Assembly: GCF_017591435.1 (NCBI RefSeq)
Contig: NC_059255.1
Coordinates: 706,117 to 770,116, forward strand
Length of the DNA: 64,000 nucleotides
Source of the DNA: Portunus trituberculatus
Lineage: Eukaryota > Arthropoda > Malacostraca > Decapoda > Portunidae
Direction: 5' to 3'
Shown here: positions 35,653 to 47,753 of the stretch, one piece after another
Layout: each line of letters starts with the position of its first letter
Position numbering within the stretch: position 1 is the stretch's first letter
Program-made: the position numbers and the translations under genes
Notes under the pieces: model-generated
What the model was told of the DNA's origin: nothing
Seen by the model: only the letters and a program-made list of their open reading frames with translations
The model's database searches: none

Positions 35653-37131
35653 TAGGTTGATGGACACTGCTATTATCTTCGTTACTATCTATTTACCCGC
35701 TAATGGGTGTGTGATTGTGACATTAGTGAATATAGACTTAAAACAAAGAGATACCAGTGAGGTTTCTTCCCTGTAACTCTTAAGTTTAAATTAGGAACAA
35801 TTGTAGGAACACCTGCTCTTTGACTATGTATGACACAGTATGATGCAGTACATCTATGTAGACATATCATAATATCACTGCTATGAAATATACAACATCA
35901 CAGCCTGCAAGTTAATCACTGGAATATCAATAAGATATCATGCGCTGTATGTAAATATAGCTATCACTAGAAGTAATACAGTCATGATTCTATTCAAAAT
36001 ATACATGGAATCTTTATATATAGAGAGTAAAAAAATATGAGAAACAATATATTCAACTTAAATTTTTCAACTTCACTAGAATTGTATAGAATATATATTG
36101 AAATATAATGAAGACACTTAAGATTCAAGCACTGTGTGGTAATTACCAGCCTATCTATCCATCATATATAAGAAAATAGGAACATTTGCAGGAACACCAG
36201 TATGATGCAGTAAATCTATGTAGACATTTCATAATATCAATTTGCTATGAAATATACATTATTATAACAGCCTGTAAGTTAATCACTAGAATATTAATAA
36301 GATATCATGCACTGTATGTAAATATATCACCACCAAAATATGAGCATATTGAGCATGTAGATTCACATCACTTTGCTATAAAAAATCATTATCACAGGCT
36401 CACAGCCTGTAAGTTAATCACTTATCCTAGAATATCAAAAAGACATCATACACTCTATGTAAATATAGCACTACCATAATATGAGCATATAGATATACTG
36501 TATCACCATAGACTTAGATATAAAATCAGCACACAGAACATAAGTTACTCACAAGAATACCAATAAGATACTCGTATCACACACTGTATGGTATACCATT
36601 ACAATAATTCAAGCATCAATAAGAGATCAATCTTACAGTAATGACAAGAAAAAATACTGTCATAGTATAGAAGTTTTGCAGTCATTTCTTGCAACTTCAC
36701 ATCAATAACACTAACCCATACATAGGTGCATCTACCTTTGGTGAAGCATCACATATGTAAATATGTCACTAGAGTAATCATGAGATCATATAGTAGGTAA
36801 ATATATCACAATAATATCAACATCAGTATGAATAATTACAGTAATACAGTACATACTTTAATAAGAAAAAGAAAGTATCATTGCTTAGGAGAGTTGCAGT
36901 TCTTACATACTATATAAAAAAAATATTTTCTCATTACTACACCAAAAATAAAAATGCATGTTAACTTCTTATTACATGTAGAATTTGAGCTTTACATAAG
37001 AAATCAATTCACCATTAGAGCATGACAACTACTGCGGCAACTGGGTAACTGGAAATAAAATAGTAGTTGAACTCATCATGCAGTCAATCAGTGATGAGTG
37101 TGGTGAAGAGGAGCGTATTTCACATTACATC
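35653..37131. repeat. A+T-rich interior of T1 with about 60-bp degenerate subrepeats
   Basis: No coding frame recognised. A block like CAGCCTGTAAGTTAATCAC...ATCAATAAGATATCATGCACTGTATGTAAATATA occurs at about 35901, 36262 and 36403, with a weaker copy near 36535. The spacing is irregular, so this is a decayed cluster rather than a clean satellite. Confidence 0.6.
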
Positions 37132-37822
37132 TCACTTTTCTCTGAATACAGTTTCAGAACTCTTTACCATGGCACTGCTTGGCTCCCACTCATAGCAGTT
37201 CACAGAACCGCCACTTCCTTTGGTCAGTAAAAGATCATTCATTGTTGTGGTATTTAGTCTATTTCTGTGATCTGTTTTTATAAGTTTGACCTGAGAAAAT
37301 ATTCTTTCAACTGCAGCTGAGGAGTGTGGAAGAACAAGTAAATTTAACATGAAATTTGCAAGCTTTGAAAATATAGGTGTTCCATCACTGCTCTTGATTT
37401 CCTTGACAGAACACCAAAACTCAGCTGGGTTATTTGAAGTGATGGGTGCCACTGCTTCATGAAAAGTGAGGGATCTCCACTCATCATTACATTGATCATA
37501 TTCTGACTCTTTTATCAATTGTGGAAATTTACTAAAGAGTGGTACCAAACTTTTAACTCCAGTGGTACCAAACTTTTAACTCCAGTTACGCGAGCAACAG
37601 CAGGGTCACACGCTTTTAGTAGAGGGAATACACCACCTAGGCCTTTGAACCTCTTACTAATTTGTCCTGACAGTTCAATGTAAAAATTCAGACAACAAAC
37701 TCTGAAAGTGTTAAAATCTGATCCTATTCTCTTTTGTATATTTTGGTCATTCATTAGGGTTTCAACTTTACTGCCCAAATTCCATTCACTTTCAGGCAAA
37801 AAATTATTTGGATCATGGAAGT

Positions 37823-39274
37823 TAATATCAAAAGGATCTGACTTGCTTTTCATATAATTCCTTTTAATGAAATTACCTAGAATGGTCCTGTAAAATGCAC
37901 AAATGTTGGAGTAAGCAAGATGAATCATAACAGTTTCACTCTGAAATTCTCTGTTCATCTTGTTGATGATAGGCAAAACATAACTTAAAAAAGAGAAATA
38001 AAGTTTGTAAATAGGATTGTTAAGGGCATCAAGTATTGCTGCAGCAGACTTTACACTAGCTTCCAAGGCTTCTGCTTGGAAGAAAAGGATGAGTGCCGGC
38101 CATTGTTCTAAAATTCTATTAACTACTGATTCTAAAGAAAGCCATCTTGTTTGGCTAGCAGTCAGAATTCTGTGTGATACAACATCAACAAATTCCTGAA
38201 ATTCTTGAAACTTGATGAGCCGCTTTGGGCTATGATTTATGTAGACATGTATGTCTCTACACAATTCCTCAACTGCTTTGGGGAGCTTTTTGCAAGCTGC
38301 TGAGGATAATATCAAAAGGATCTGACTTGCTTTTCATATAATTCCTTTTAATGAAATTACCTAGAATGGTCCTGTAAAATGCACAAATGTTGGAGTAAGC
38401 AAGATGAATCATAACAGTTTCACTCTGAAATTCTCTGTTCATCTTGTTGATGATAGGCAAAACATAACTTAAAAAAGAGAAATAAAGTTTGTAAATAGGA
38501 TTGTTAAGGGCATCAAGTATTGCTGCAGCAGACTTTACACTAGCTTCCAAGGCTTCTGCTTGGAAGAAAAGGATGAGTGCTGGCCATTGTTCTAAAATTC
38601 TATTAACTACTGATTCTAAAGAAAGCCATCTTGTTTGGCTAGCAGTCAGAATTCTGTGTGATACAACATCAACAAATTCCTGAAATTCTTGAAACTTGAT
38701 GAGCCGCTTTGGGCTATGATTTATGTAGACATGTATGTCTCTACACAATTCCTCAACTGCTTTGGGGAGCTTTTTGCAAGCTGCTGAGGATAATATCAAA
38801 AGGATCTGACTTGCTTTTCATATAATTCCTTTTAATGAAATTACCTAGAATGGTCCTGTAAAATGCACAAATGTTGGAGTAAGCAAGATGAATCATAACA
38901 GTTTCACTCTGAAATTCTCTGTTCATCTTGTTGATGATAGGCAAAACATAACTTAAAAAAGAGAAATAAAGTTTGTAAATAGGATTGTTAAGGGCATCAA
39001 GTATTGCTGCAGCAGACTTTACACTAGCTTCCAAGGCTTCTGCTTGGAAGAAAAGGATGAGTGCCGGCCATTGTTCTAAAATTCTATTAACTACTGATTC
39101 TAAAGAAAGCCATCTTGTTTGGCTAGCAGTCAGAATTCTGTGTGATACAACATCAACAAATTCCTGAAATTCTTGAAACTTGATGAGCCGCTTTGGGCTA
39201 TGATTTATGTAGACATGTATGTCTCTACACAATTCCTCAACTGCTTTGGGGAGCTTTTTGCAAGCTGCTGAGGA
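37823..39274. repeat. three tandem copies of a 484-bp segment in the hAT coding region
   Basis: Copies at 37823-38306, 38307-38790 and 38791-39274. They are almost identical; the one difference I noticed is CCGGCC/CTGGCC near 38098 versus 38582. Each encodes the peptide from SSAACKKLPKAVEE to NYMKSKSDPFDI on the minus strand. 484 is not a multiple of three, so the duplication destroys the frame. Confidence 0.95.
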
Positions 39275-39655
39275 ACACAGATGTAAGGAGTGACAAATAC
39301 ATCCAATTACAAATAAATCAGGTACTTTCTGAAGGAGTTTTGCCTTTAACCCTCCCATTTCACCCATCATGACTGATGCATTGTCTGCAGCAAAACCCAG
39401 CATATTTGAAAATGGGATACCATTTGTTTCAAAAAATTTATTTAAAAGCTGAAATAAACCTTCAGCGCTGGAATCTTCTACATCCAACAGTTGTAGAAAT
39501 TTATCATCAACAGTTCTTTTTAAAGTTCAATACTCTAACAACAATGGCTAACTGCTTTGTTGTTGATATATCTGTACTTTCATCAACAAGTATTGCATAT
39601 TTGTTAGTTTGTAAAAGTTCCACTATCTCCTTCAGACTCTCACTACCAATGCATT

Positions 39656-39783
<128 letters not shown>

Positions 39784-39825
39784 GGCTGGCCAAGCTTGTA
39801 AAAAAAATGCTGTCCTAGGACAGCC

Positions 39826-40273
39826 AAAAAGTATCAAATTTGTTCCCAAAACGGTAAAAAGTATCAAATTTTGTCTGACAATTCTATTTTGTACCAATTT
39901 TGCTGAGCGGCGTAAGAATGTACGAGCATTGTCAAAATGTATCATTTTGGTACAATTGTACCATTACTTGCACAACTGCGTCCGCGCTACTCGCCATCGC
40001 AACCTTCATAAGCAAGAGAAATTAATTATTTACAGCGTCAACAAGTTCTGCTTAGAGGATTCTTTTATTATCAATGTGGAGGACACTTCTGACGAAGAAC
40101 TGTCTGATTAAATAGCTGAGAGAGGATTATGCCTACAGGGTAAAACCTCTATTAAAAAAAAAAAAAAAAACGCACCTTAACTCTTACCTCATGGGTGGTG
40201 TGGAAAAAGAGTAAAATAAAGCAACAAAAAAGATGCATGTCTACTTGTCTATTTTAGAGAGAGAGAGAGAGAG

Positions 40274-40307
<34 letters not shown>

Positions 40308-40593
40308 GCCGCGTCACAGGAGAACCAATACGTAAACTGTTGAAAGACTCGCGCAAGCAGGATTACACACACACACACACACACACGTGCATGAGAGAAC
40401 TATTATAGTAATAAGAAACAGGAGGAAGTAGTAACAAGCCACAGAGAGAGAGAGAGAGAGAGATGGGCGTTTCTCCACACTCAATGTTAATCCTTTAACT
40501 GGGGCTGCAACGTTTGGCGACGCCGCAACCGGGGAATCCCCGATAGGTCTCCCCCCCCCCCCGTTCAGCGGCCTTCATATTTGTGTCGAACTA
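39826..40593. other. right part of T1 shared with T2
   Basis: 39826-39967 has repeated AAAAAGTATCAAATTT / CAAAATGTATCATTTTGG motifs, similar to AAAATGTATCAAATTT at 35468, which may be subterminal repeats of the nested hAT. From 39978 the sequence matches T2 at 41208, including the C-terminus of a small ORF (VRATRHRNLHKQEKLIIYS..., stop near 40109), an A-run, (GA)n, (TG)n and (CA)n tracts, and the right inverted repeat. Confidence 0.6.
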
Positions 40594-40595
40594 TA

Positions 40596-40838
40596 GGTGA
40601 GAATGAGATGCAACAGACAGATGAATACAAGTACCTGGGGATGTGGATGAGTCCGGTTGGCTGCGTGAAGACAAAGAATGAGAAGATAAGCTTGGTGAGT
40701 CAGTGGGTAGGTAGGCTAGGAAGTGCAGCAAGGATGAGAGCGAGTAAATATGACGTGCTGCGAGAAGTTTGGAAGAGCGTGGCTGTTCCGAGCATCATGT
40801 ATGGTATGGATGTGATTGCATGGAATGAAAGTGAACTA
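40596..40838 (+). pseudogene. LINE C1 RT C-terminal piece between T1 and T2
   Basis: GENEMQQTDEYKYLGMWMSPVGC and SAARMRASKYDVLREVWKSVAVPSIMYGMDVIAWNESEL, colinear with LINE C3 and C4. It joins the frame left of T1 at WRL and ends where T2 begins. Confidence 0.88.
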
Positions 40839-41189
40839 TAGTCCGACACAAATATGAAGGTCGCTGAAGGGGGAAGACCTAGCGGGGATTCCCCGGCTGC
40901 GGCGGCGCCAAGCATCGTAGCACATGTTTCGATCTCATTATTAACTTACATCTTAATGAACCGTCATAAAAGTGTATTCCTCTAAATTTCTAATAAGGAT
41001 GTATAGAGAGCTTTGAATATTGTTTTAGTGTAATGAAGACAATGATTTGGTATAGATACCACAAAATGTAGCACCACTGCTCTCCAGCGTTGCTACTTTT
41101 CAAGGTTGGACATGGGTGAGGTCAACCTCCCTGACCGCTGATAATCCCCAGGTCAAATCGAGTCACTCCTCCCCTCCATTTCGCTCAGG

Positions 41190-41339
41190 ATGGAAGGTGA
41201 ATATCTCGTCCGCGCTACTCGCCATCGCAACCTTCATAGTCAAGAGAAATTAATTATTTACAGCGTCAACAAGTTCTGCTTAGAGGATTCTTTTATTATC
41301 AATGTGGAGGACACTTCTGACGAAGAACTGTCTGATTAA
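41190..41339 (+). CDS. 49-residue ORF of the T2 transposon
   Basis: ATG 41190 to TAA 41337-41339. It encodes MEGEYLVRATRHRNLHSQEK at the start and ends with an acidic VEDTSDEELSD. The same ORF is present in T1 but split after MEGEY by the 4.5-kb interior; its C-terminal part at 39980-40111 differs by one residue (Lys for Ser). I recognise no family. Conservation between two copies hints at coding, but the copies are so similar overall that chance is not excluded. It could be a terminal exon of a lost transposase. Confidence 0.4.
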   Translation: MEGEYLVRATRHRNLHSQEKLIIYSVNKFCLEDSFIINVEDTSDEELSD

Positions 41340-41472
41340 ATAGCTGAGAGAGATTATGCCTACAGGGTAAAACCTCTATTAAAAAAAAAAAAAAACACCT
41401 TAATTCTTACCTCATGGGTGGTGTGGAAAAAGTAAAAATAAAACAACAAAAAAGATGCATGTCTACTTGTCT

Positions 41473-41526
<54 letters not shown>

Positions 41527-41528
41527 GT

Positions 41529-42437
<909 letters not shown>

Positions 42438-42586
42438 AGTGTGCGTGTGTGTGTGTGTGTGTGTGTGCCGCGTCACAGAACCGTATTATACGTAAACTGT
42501 TGAAAGACTCGCGCAAGCAAGATTACACACGTGCATGAGAGAACTATATAGTAATAAGAAACAGGAGGAAGTAGTAACAAGCCACA

Positions 42587-42625
<39 letters not shown>

Positions 42626-42652
42626 CTGGAGAGATGGGCGTTTCTCCACACT

Positions 42653-43391
42653 TCAGTGTGGGAAAAAGTGTGTCAGGATGGTGGTGAAGAGTGGTCTAAT
42701 AGCTAGTAGGGCTTTTCAGTAGGTAGAAGGAAGGCACTTAGAGAAGGACTGGAGTATGATAGTTAGAAATGGAGAGGGTAGAGAATGGGGTGTAAGGAAG
42801 TGGAGGAGTGAAAGGTGTGGGACTGAGTGACTGGAGGAATAGGATTGAGCAAAAGAGTACCTTGGAATGGTATAGAGAGAAAGAGGCTCCAATGTATGAA
42901 GTGGCAGGTATGATGGAAGCCTGGGTGGGGACCTTCTCTTCCATGCTAGGGCACAGTGCATGGATGTGAATGCAAGGAATTATAGAATATAGATGGTCTG
43001 AGTCCCGCAGCAAAGTGTGCCAGATATGTGTCGTGGGAGAGGATGAGACGGTGGAGCATGTGGTGCTGGAGTGTGTGAAGTATGTCAGACAGGTATGAGA
43101 TGATGCAAGTGGTGCTGAGGGAGCTGGGGCATGACAGAGTGGAGATGACAGGAAGGGAATGGATGGTGGTGCTGCTGGGACTCTGTGGGGATACGAATGG
43201 AAGGATGATTGAGGCTGTAAAAGAGTTCCAGGAGAGAATGTGGCGTGCTAGATGCAGGAACTAGTGGTGTGATTGTCCTCTTTGTTGTTTTTGTTTTGTT
43301 TTGTTTTTCTTATTTTCCCTACAGGCGCTGCCGATACAAAGGCCTGACAGAAGAAATTCTGCGTCACCTGTAGCATTAAGATCAAGATCAA
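42653..43391 (+). pseudogene. LINE C1 C-terminal domain and 3' UTR
   Basis: In broken frames: WGKKCVRMVVKSGL, RYDGSLGGDLLFHARAQCMDVNARNY and a Cys-rich block (about 43010-43090) matching CxMCxxGEDETVEHVMLECVKYARD of C4. 43082-43264 ends with ERMWRARCRN. The 3' UTR contains CCCTACAGGCGCTGCCGATAC and ends CTGTAGCATTAAGATCAAGATC. Confidence 0.78.
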
Positions 43392-43400
43392 ACAGACTGG

Positions 43401-45240
43401 GTGAGGAGTGAGAGAGGAGTTAGGCAAGGATGTATTTTGTCACCAACCCTTTTCAGCCTGTACACAGAGAAGTTAGCAGCAAGAATGAGAAGGATGAATG
43501 CAGGAGTGAGTGTGGGGAATGATAAGATAGGTGTGCTTCTTTCTGCAGATGACGTAGTGGTTATGAGTGAGTCAGCAGAGGAGCTGCAAAGTTTGCTGGA
43601 TGTGGTTGATGGGTATGGAAGAGATTTTGGAGTTAGGTTTAGTAGTGAGAATAAGGTGATGATTGTGAATAAGTCGGAGGATGAATGTAATGCAGCATGG
43701 AGGTTGGGAGAGAATGAGTTGAAGCAGGCACAAGAATACAAGTACTTAGGGATGTGGATGAGTCCGAATGGGTGTGAAAAGTTAAAGAATGAAAAAATAA
43801 GCTTGGTGAACCAGTGGGTGGGCCGTTTAGGAAGCGCGGCAAGGATGAGAGCAAGTAAGTATGACGTGCTGAGAGAAGTGTGGAAGAGTGTGGCTGTCCC
43901 CAGTATAATGTATGGTATGGATGTGATTGCATGGAACAAGAGTGAAATTGTGGCAGGGCGTAACTCGAAACACTGTTCTCCCAATTGCAGTTTATTTACA
44001 GAGCACAGAACTAGCAGCACAGCAGGCACCACAGTCTTGGTGATCACACGTCTCCAACGTCGTGTCTCCCTCCTCTTGTGGCCGTCTCCTCCACTGGCAC
44101 GGCGGCAACACATGTAGGGAGTCCCACGCACTCGTAAGGGCCCACAACTCGCCCACACTGGCTCCTCGTGCTTGATCCCGTCGCTCGTGCCTCCCCTGCG
44201 GCACGACCTCGCACACAATCTTCGCTGAACAGAACAGGGGTAGTGGTGTGTATGGCGGCTGTTGTCCGTCTCCCGCTGCGCTGGCTAGCCTGGAAAACGT
44301 CGCCTCCTCTCATAGCTGCCGGCAAGAGCCACGTCAGTCTGGGGGTAAACTACCTTAATTTAACCACAAACGAGCGGTAGTGAGCCAACAACACTCCGTC
44401 AGTCCACAGAAATTGACAAGGTAGAAGTGGGGCAGTGTAGAGTAGCTAGGCTGGCACTGAATGCACCGAGGTACACGGCAGTAGAAGCCTTAAGAGGAGA
44501 TATGGGATGGAGCTCTTTTAGGGAAAGACTTATAAAAGTGACACTTAGGTACGAGATTAGGCTTAAGAGAATGGATGATGCAAGAATAGCAAGGAAGTTG
44601 TATCTGTGGAGTGAAAGTGGAAGCAAATGGAGGAAAAGGTGTATGAGAATGACAGAGAGGAATGGTCTACAGGTTGGGTGGGCAGTGAGAATGGCTGGAG
44701 TGAATCAGAATGAGCTGGAATGGGTCGTGACAAGAGGAGGCAGAGTGGGAACAGAATGGGATGCGAGGAAGTGGAAGAGTGAGATAGACAGAGATGTGAA
44801 GAGTATGGGACTGAATGAGTGGAGGAATGGGATGGAACGAAAGACTACTCTGGAATGGTGCAAGATGAAAGAGGCCCCGATGTATGAGAGGTGGTACGAT
44901 GGAAGCCTGGGTGGTGATCTTTTTAAAGCTAGGGCACAGTGTATGGATGTGAATGCAAGGAGTTACAGGTGGTCTGAGTCCCGCAGCAAAGTGTGCCCAG
45001 ATGTGTTACTCGGGAGAGGACGAGACGGTGGAGCATGTGATGCTGGAGTGTGTGAAGTATGCCAGAGACAGGTATGAGATGATGCAAGTGGTGTTGACTG
45101 AGTTAGGGCATAATAGGAACGAAAGAGTGGAAAAGACAGGGAGGGAGTGGATGGTGGTGCTGCTGGGACTGAGTAGAGAAACGAATGAAAGGATGATTGA
45201 AGGAGTTTCTGGAGAGAATGTGGCATGCCAGATGTACAGA
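43401..45240 (+). pseudogene. LINE C3 RT core end and Cys-rich C-terminal domain
   Basis: SERGVRQGCILSPTLFSLYTEKL, then VLLSADDVVVM, where the catalytic-motif Tyr (YADD) is replaced by Ser but both Asp remain (near 43548). Then YKYLGMWMSPNGCEK and MYGMDVIAWNKSEI | DKVEVGQCRVARLALNAPRY across the insert. 44427-45077 continues to RARAQCMDVNARSYRW, a frame change, and GEDETVEHVMLECVKYARD near 45015 with its Cys-rich block. No intact RT remains. Confidence 0.83.
43951..44408 (-). mobile_element. 458-bp solo LTR-like insertion
   Basis: Bounded by the direct repeat GAAATTG (43944-43950 and 44409-44415); removing it restores the LINE C3 frame NKSEI-DKVE. On the minus strand it starts TGTGGACTG and ends CCTGCCA, with a polyadenylation signal (GTAAATAAAC) about 50 bp before the end, all as in an LTR. 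No internal retroelement genes are present, so it would be a solo LTR. A 7-bp duplication is longer than the usual 4-6. Plus-strand open frames over it are not convincing genes. Confidence 0.68.
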
Positions 45241-45493
45241 GGGTTAGAGCAAAGGACCCTGTTTCCTTTTTCTTATTTTTTTTTTTTCTGTGTGCCTTTT
45301 TTTGTCGTCTACAGGAGCTGCCGATCCAAAAGGCCCCGCTCAGGAGTGATCTTGATCTTGATCTTGATTCTACAGGTATCCCAGGATTTCTCCTGAGGCA
45401 GGCCTTAGTATCGGCAGCTCCTGTAGGGGATAAAAAGAAGAAAAAAAAAAAAAAGGCGGCAAGAACCTAAACCAGACACCATCCTTAATACTA

Positions 45494-46583
45494 CTAATCC
45501 CTGCATCTGGCACTCCACATTCTCTCCAGGAACTCCTTGACAGCTTCTATCATCCTTTCACTTGTGTCTCCACACAGTCCCAGCAGCAACACCATCCATT
45601 CCCTTCCAGTCTTCTCCACCCTGGCATCCCCTAGTTCCCTCAGCACCACTTGCATCATCTCATTTCTGTCTCTGGCATACTTCACACACTCCAGCATCAC
45701 ATGCTCCACCGTCTCGTCCTCTCCCATGTCACACATCTGGCATACTTTGCTGCGGGACTCTGACCATCTGTAACTCCCTTGCATTCACATTCATGCACTG
45801 TGCCCTAGCTCGGAAGAGGAGGTCACCCCCCAGGCTGCCATCATACCACTTTTCATACATTGGGGCCTCTTTCTCCCTATACCACTCCAGAGTACTCTTT
45901 TGTTCCATCCTAGTCCTCCATTCGCTCAGTCCAATACACTTCACCCTTCTGTCTATCTCTCTCTTCCACTTCCCTACATCCCAGTCTGGGCCCTCTCCAT
46001 TTCCAACAATCATGCTTCAGTTACTCTCAACATTCTTCCCCTCAACTCGCTAGAATGCCCAACTAGTTTCCAGACCACTCTTCACTACCATCCTGACACA
46101 CTTCTTCCCCCACCTGTTATTCCTAACATTCCATAGAAACACCTTCATAACTATTCTTGCATCATTCATTCGTTCTAGCCTAGCCTTGAATCTCAGTGTT
46201 GCCTTCACATGCCTCTCTCTGAAGGTACTCCATCCCATGTCTCCCCTTAATGCCTCTATTGCTGCATACCCTGGTGCATTTAGAGCCATTCTTGCTACTC
46301 TGTTCTGTCCTATTTCTAGCTTCTCTAATTCACTTTCATTCCACATCATCACATCCATACCATACATGATGCTTGGAACAGCCACGCTCTTCCAAACTTC
46401 TCGCAGCACATCATACTTGCTGGCTCTCATCCTTGCTGCACTTCCTAGCCGACCCACCCACTGGTTCACCAAACTCATCTTTTCATTCTTTGCTTTCACA
46501 CAGCCATATGGACTCATCCACATCCCCAGATACTTGTATTCCTCAGCCTGTTGCACCTCATTTTCTCCCAGTCTCCACACCAA
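45494..46583 (-). pseudogene. LINE C4 C-terminal part with Cys-rich domain
   Basis: 46583-46050: WRLGENEVQQAEEYKYLGMWMSP, SKYDVLREVWKSVAVPSIMYGMDVMMWNESELEKLE, ARMALNAPGYAAIEALRGDMGWSTF. Then 46013-45729 (MIVGNGEGPDWDVGKWKREID...) and 45784-45494 with VCQMCDMGEDETVEHVMLECVKYARD, a C-x2-C...H...C array that probably binds zinc, and ERMWSARCRD at the stop. The C-terminal zinc domain is shared by C1, C3 and C5. Frame shifts occur near 46050 and 45760. Confidence 0.82.
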
Positions 46584-46598
46584 GTTTCTTTCATCATC

Positions 46599-47753
46599 TT
46601 ACCTATTCACAACCATCACCTTGCTCTTCTCACTGCTGAATCTCACCCCAAAGTCTCTTCCATAGCCATCTACAACATCCAGGAGACTTTGGAGCTCCTC
46701 TGCTGATTCACTCATGACTACCACATCATCTGCATACAAGAGCACACATACCCTATCATTCCCCACCTTTACTCCTGCATTCATACTTCTCATTCTGGCA
46801 GCCAGTTCTTCTGTATATAAACTGAAGAGAGTTGGTGACAAAATACAACCCTGCCTGACTCCTCTCTCACTCTTTACCTAGTCTGTTTCTATGTCTCCTA
46901 GTCTATATCTAGCTCTTGTGTCCACATACATACTTTGCACTATCTTTGAACTCAGTCCAATCTTTTCTAAGACTCTGCCTAACATTCTTCTATTCACCCT
47001 GTCATATGCTTTCTCTATATCCAGAAAACCCAAGTATAATTTACTACCCTCGTTCCTTTTCCTCTCAATCAGCTCATTCACCACAAATATGTTGTCTTCA
47101 GCTCTCCTATCCACATGGAAACCATTCTGTTCTTCACCCAGCACTCCAGTCTGTTCAATCCATTTACACAATCTCTCATTCAGCACACCAATGAACACTT
47201 TACCCACTGTATTCACTATTGCAATGGGCCTGTAGTTTTTCAACTCATCTTTACTCTTGTATCCTCCCTTGTGTAACAGAGTCACCCTACATTCATTCCA
47301 CACTCTTGGCACTCTCTCCTCCTCCCACACCTGGTTAAAGAGCTCAGTCATCCTATCAAGCAGAACTTCTCCTCCATTTTTGTACATCTCATATGGTATC
47401 TCATCCGGCCCTGCTGCCTTACCATTCTTTTGCCTTTTCACACATTTCTCCACTTCCTCTCTGCTGATTCTATCATTCAATTCATCCGCGTCCTTTCTCT
47501 CCAGTGTCACACACCCTTCTTTAACATCAAATACCTCACCAACACCTCCAATCTCTTCCCAGAACTCTTTGATCACCTTTCTCATATCTTCCTTGTCTGT
47601 CACCACTGTCCTATTCACCTTGAGGCTCTCCACATTTTCACGGTCAGACATCCCCTCACCCCTCAGGAATCTATACCATTCTTTGCCTCCTTCCATGCCT
47701 TTCTCTCTGAGAGATTGAATCACGCTTCTCTCACACCTACCCTTGGCATTCAT
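46599..47753 (-). pseudogene. LINE C4 reverse transcriptase
   Basis: 47753-46878: KRQKNGKAAGPDEIPYEMYKNG, ELKNYRPIAIVNTVGKV, GEEQNGFHVDRRAEDNIFVVNELI, YLGFLDIEKAYDRVN, RYRLGDIETD. Here a TAG stop replaces the Trp of TDW. 46862-46599 continues ERGVRQGCILSPTLFSLYTEEL and VLLYADDVVVM with an intact Asp pair (near 46730). One frameshift lies upstream near 47745 and another near 46590. Otherwise all RT blocks are well kept. Confidence 0.85.

Larger units (their letters stand above)
43392..45347 (+). mobile_element. LINE C copy 3, 5'-truncated, split by a solo-LTR-like insert
   Basis: Begins at TDWVRSERGVRQGC directly after the hexamer tail of C1 and runs to the 3' UTR (CTACAGGAGCTGCCGATCC...CTCAGGAGT), where the tail of C4 begins in the opposite orientation. 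Interrupted at 43951-44408. It lacks the endonuclease and the first RT blocks. Confidence 0.85.

Noticed and set aside
36186..36479. 97-residue ORF in the A+T-rich part of T1
   Set aside because: It reads through the degenerate 60-bp subrepeats and has no recognisable domain.
37823..39274. Satellite DNA or a CRISPR-like repeat array
   Set aside because: The 484-bp units are hAT coding sequence in three tandem copies; there are no short repeats with unique spacers, and the context is eukaryotic.
43388..44325. Minus-strand ORF of 276 residues and the nearby ORFs at 43992-44380 as a novel protein
   Set aside because: Most of it is antisense to LINE C3 RT and the rest lies in the solo-LTR-like insert; no domain or conserved frame.
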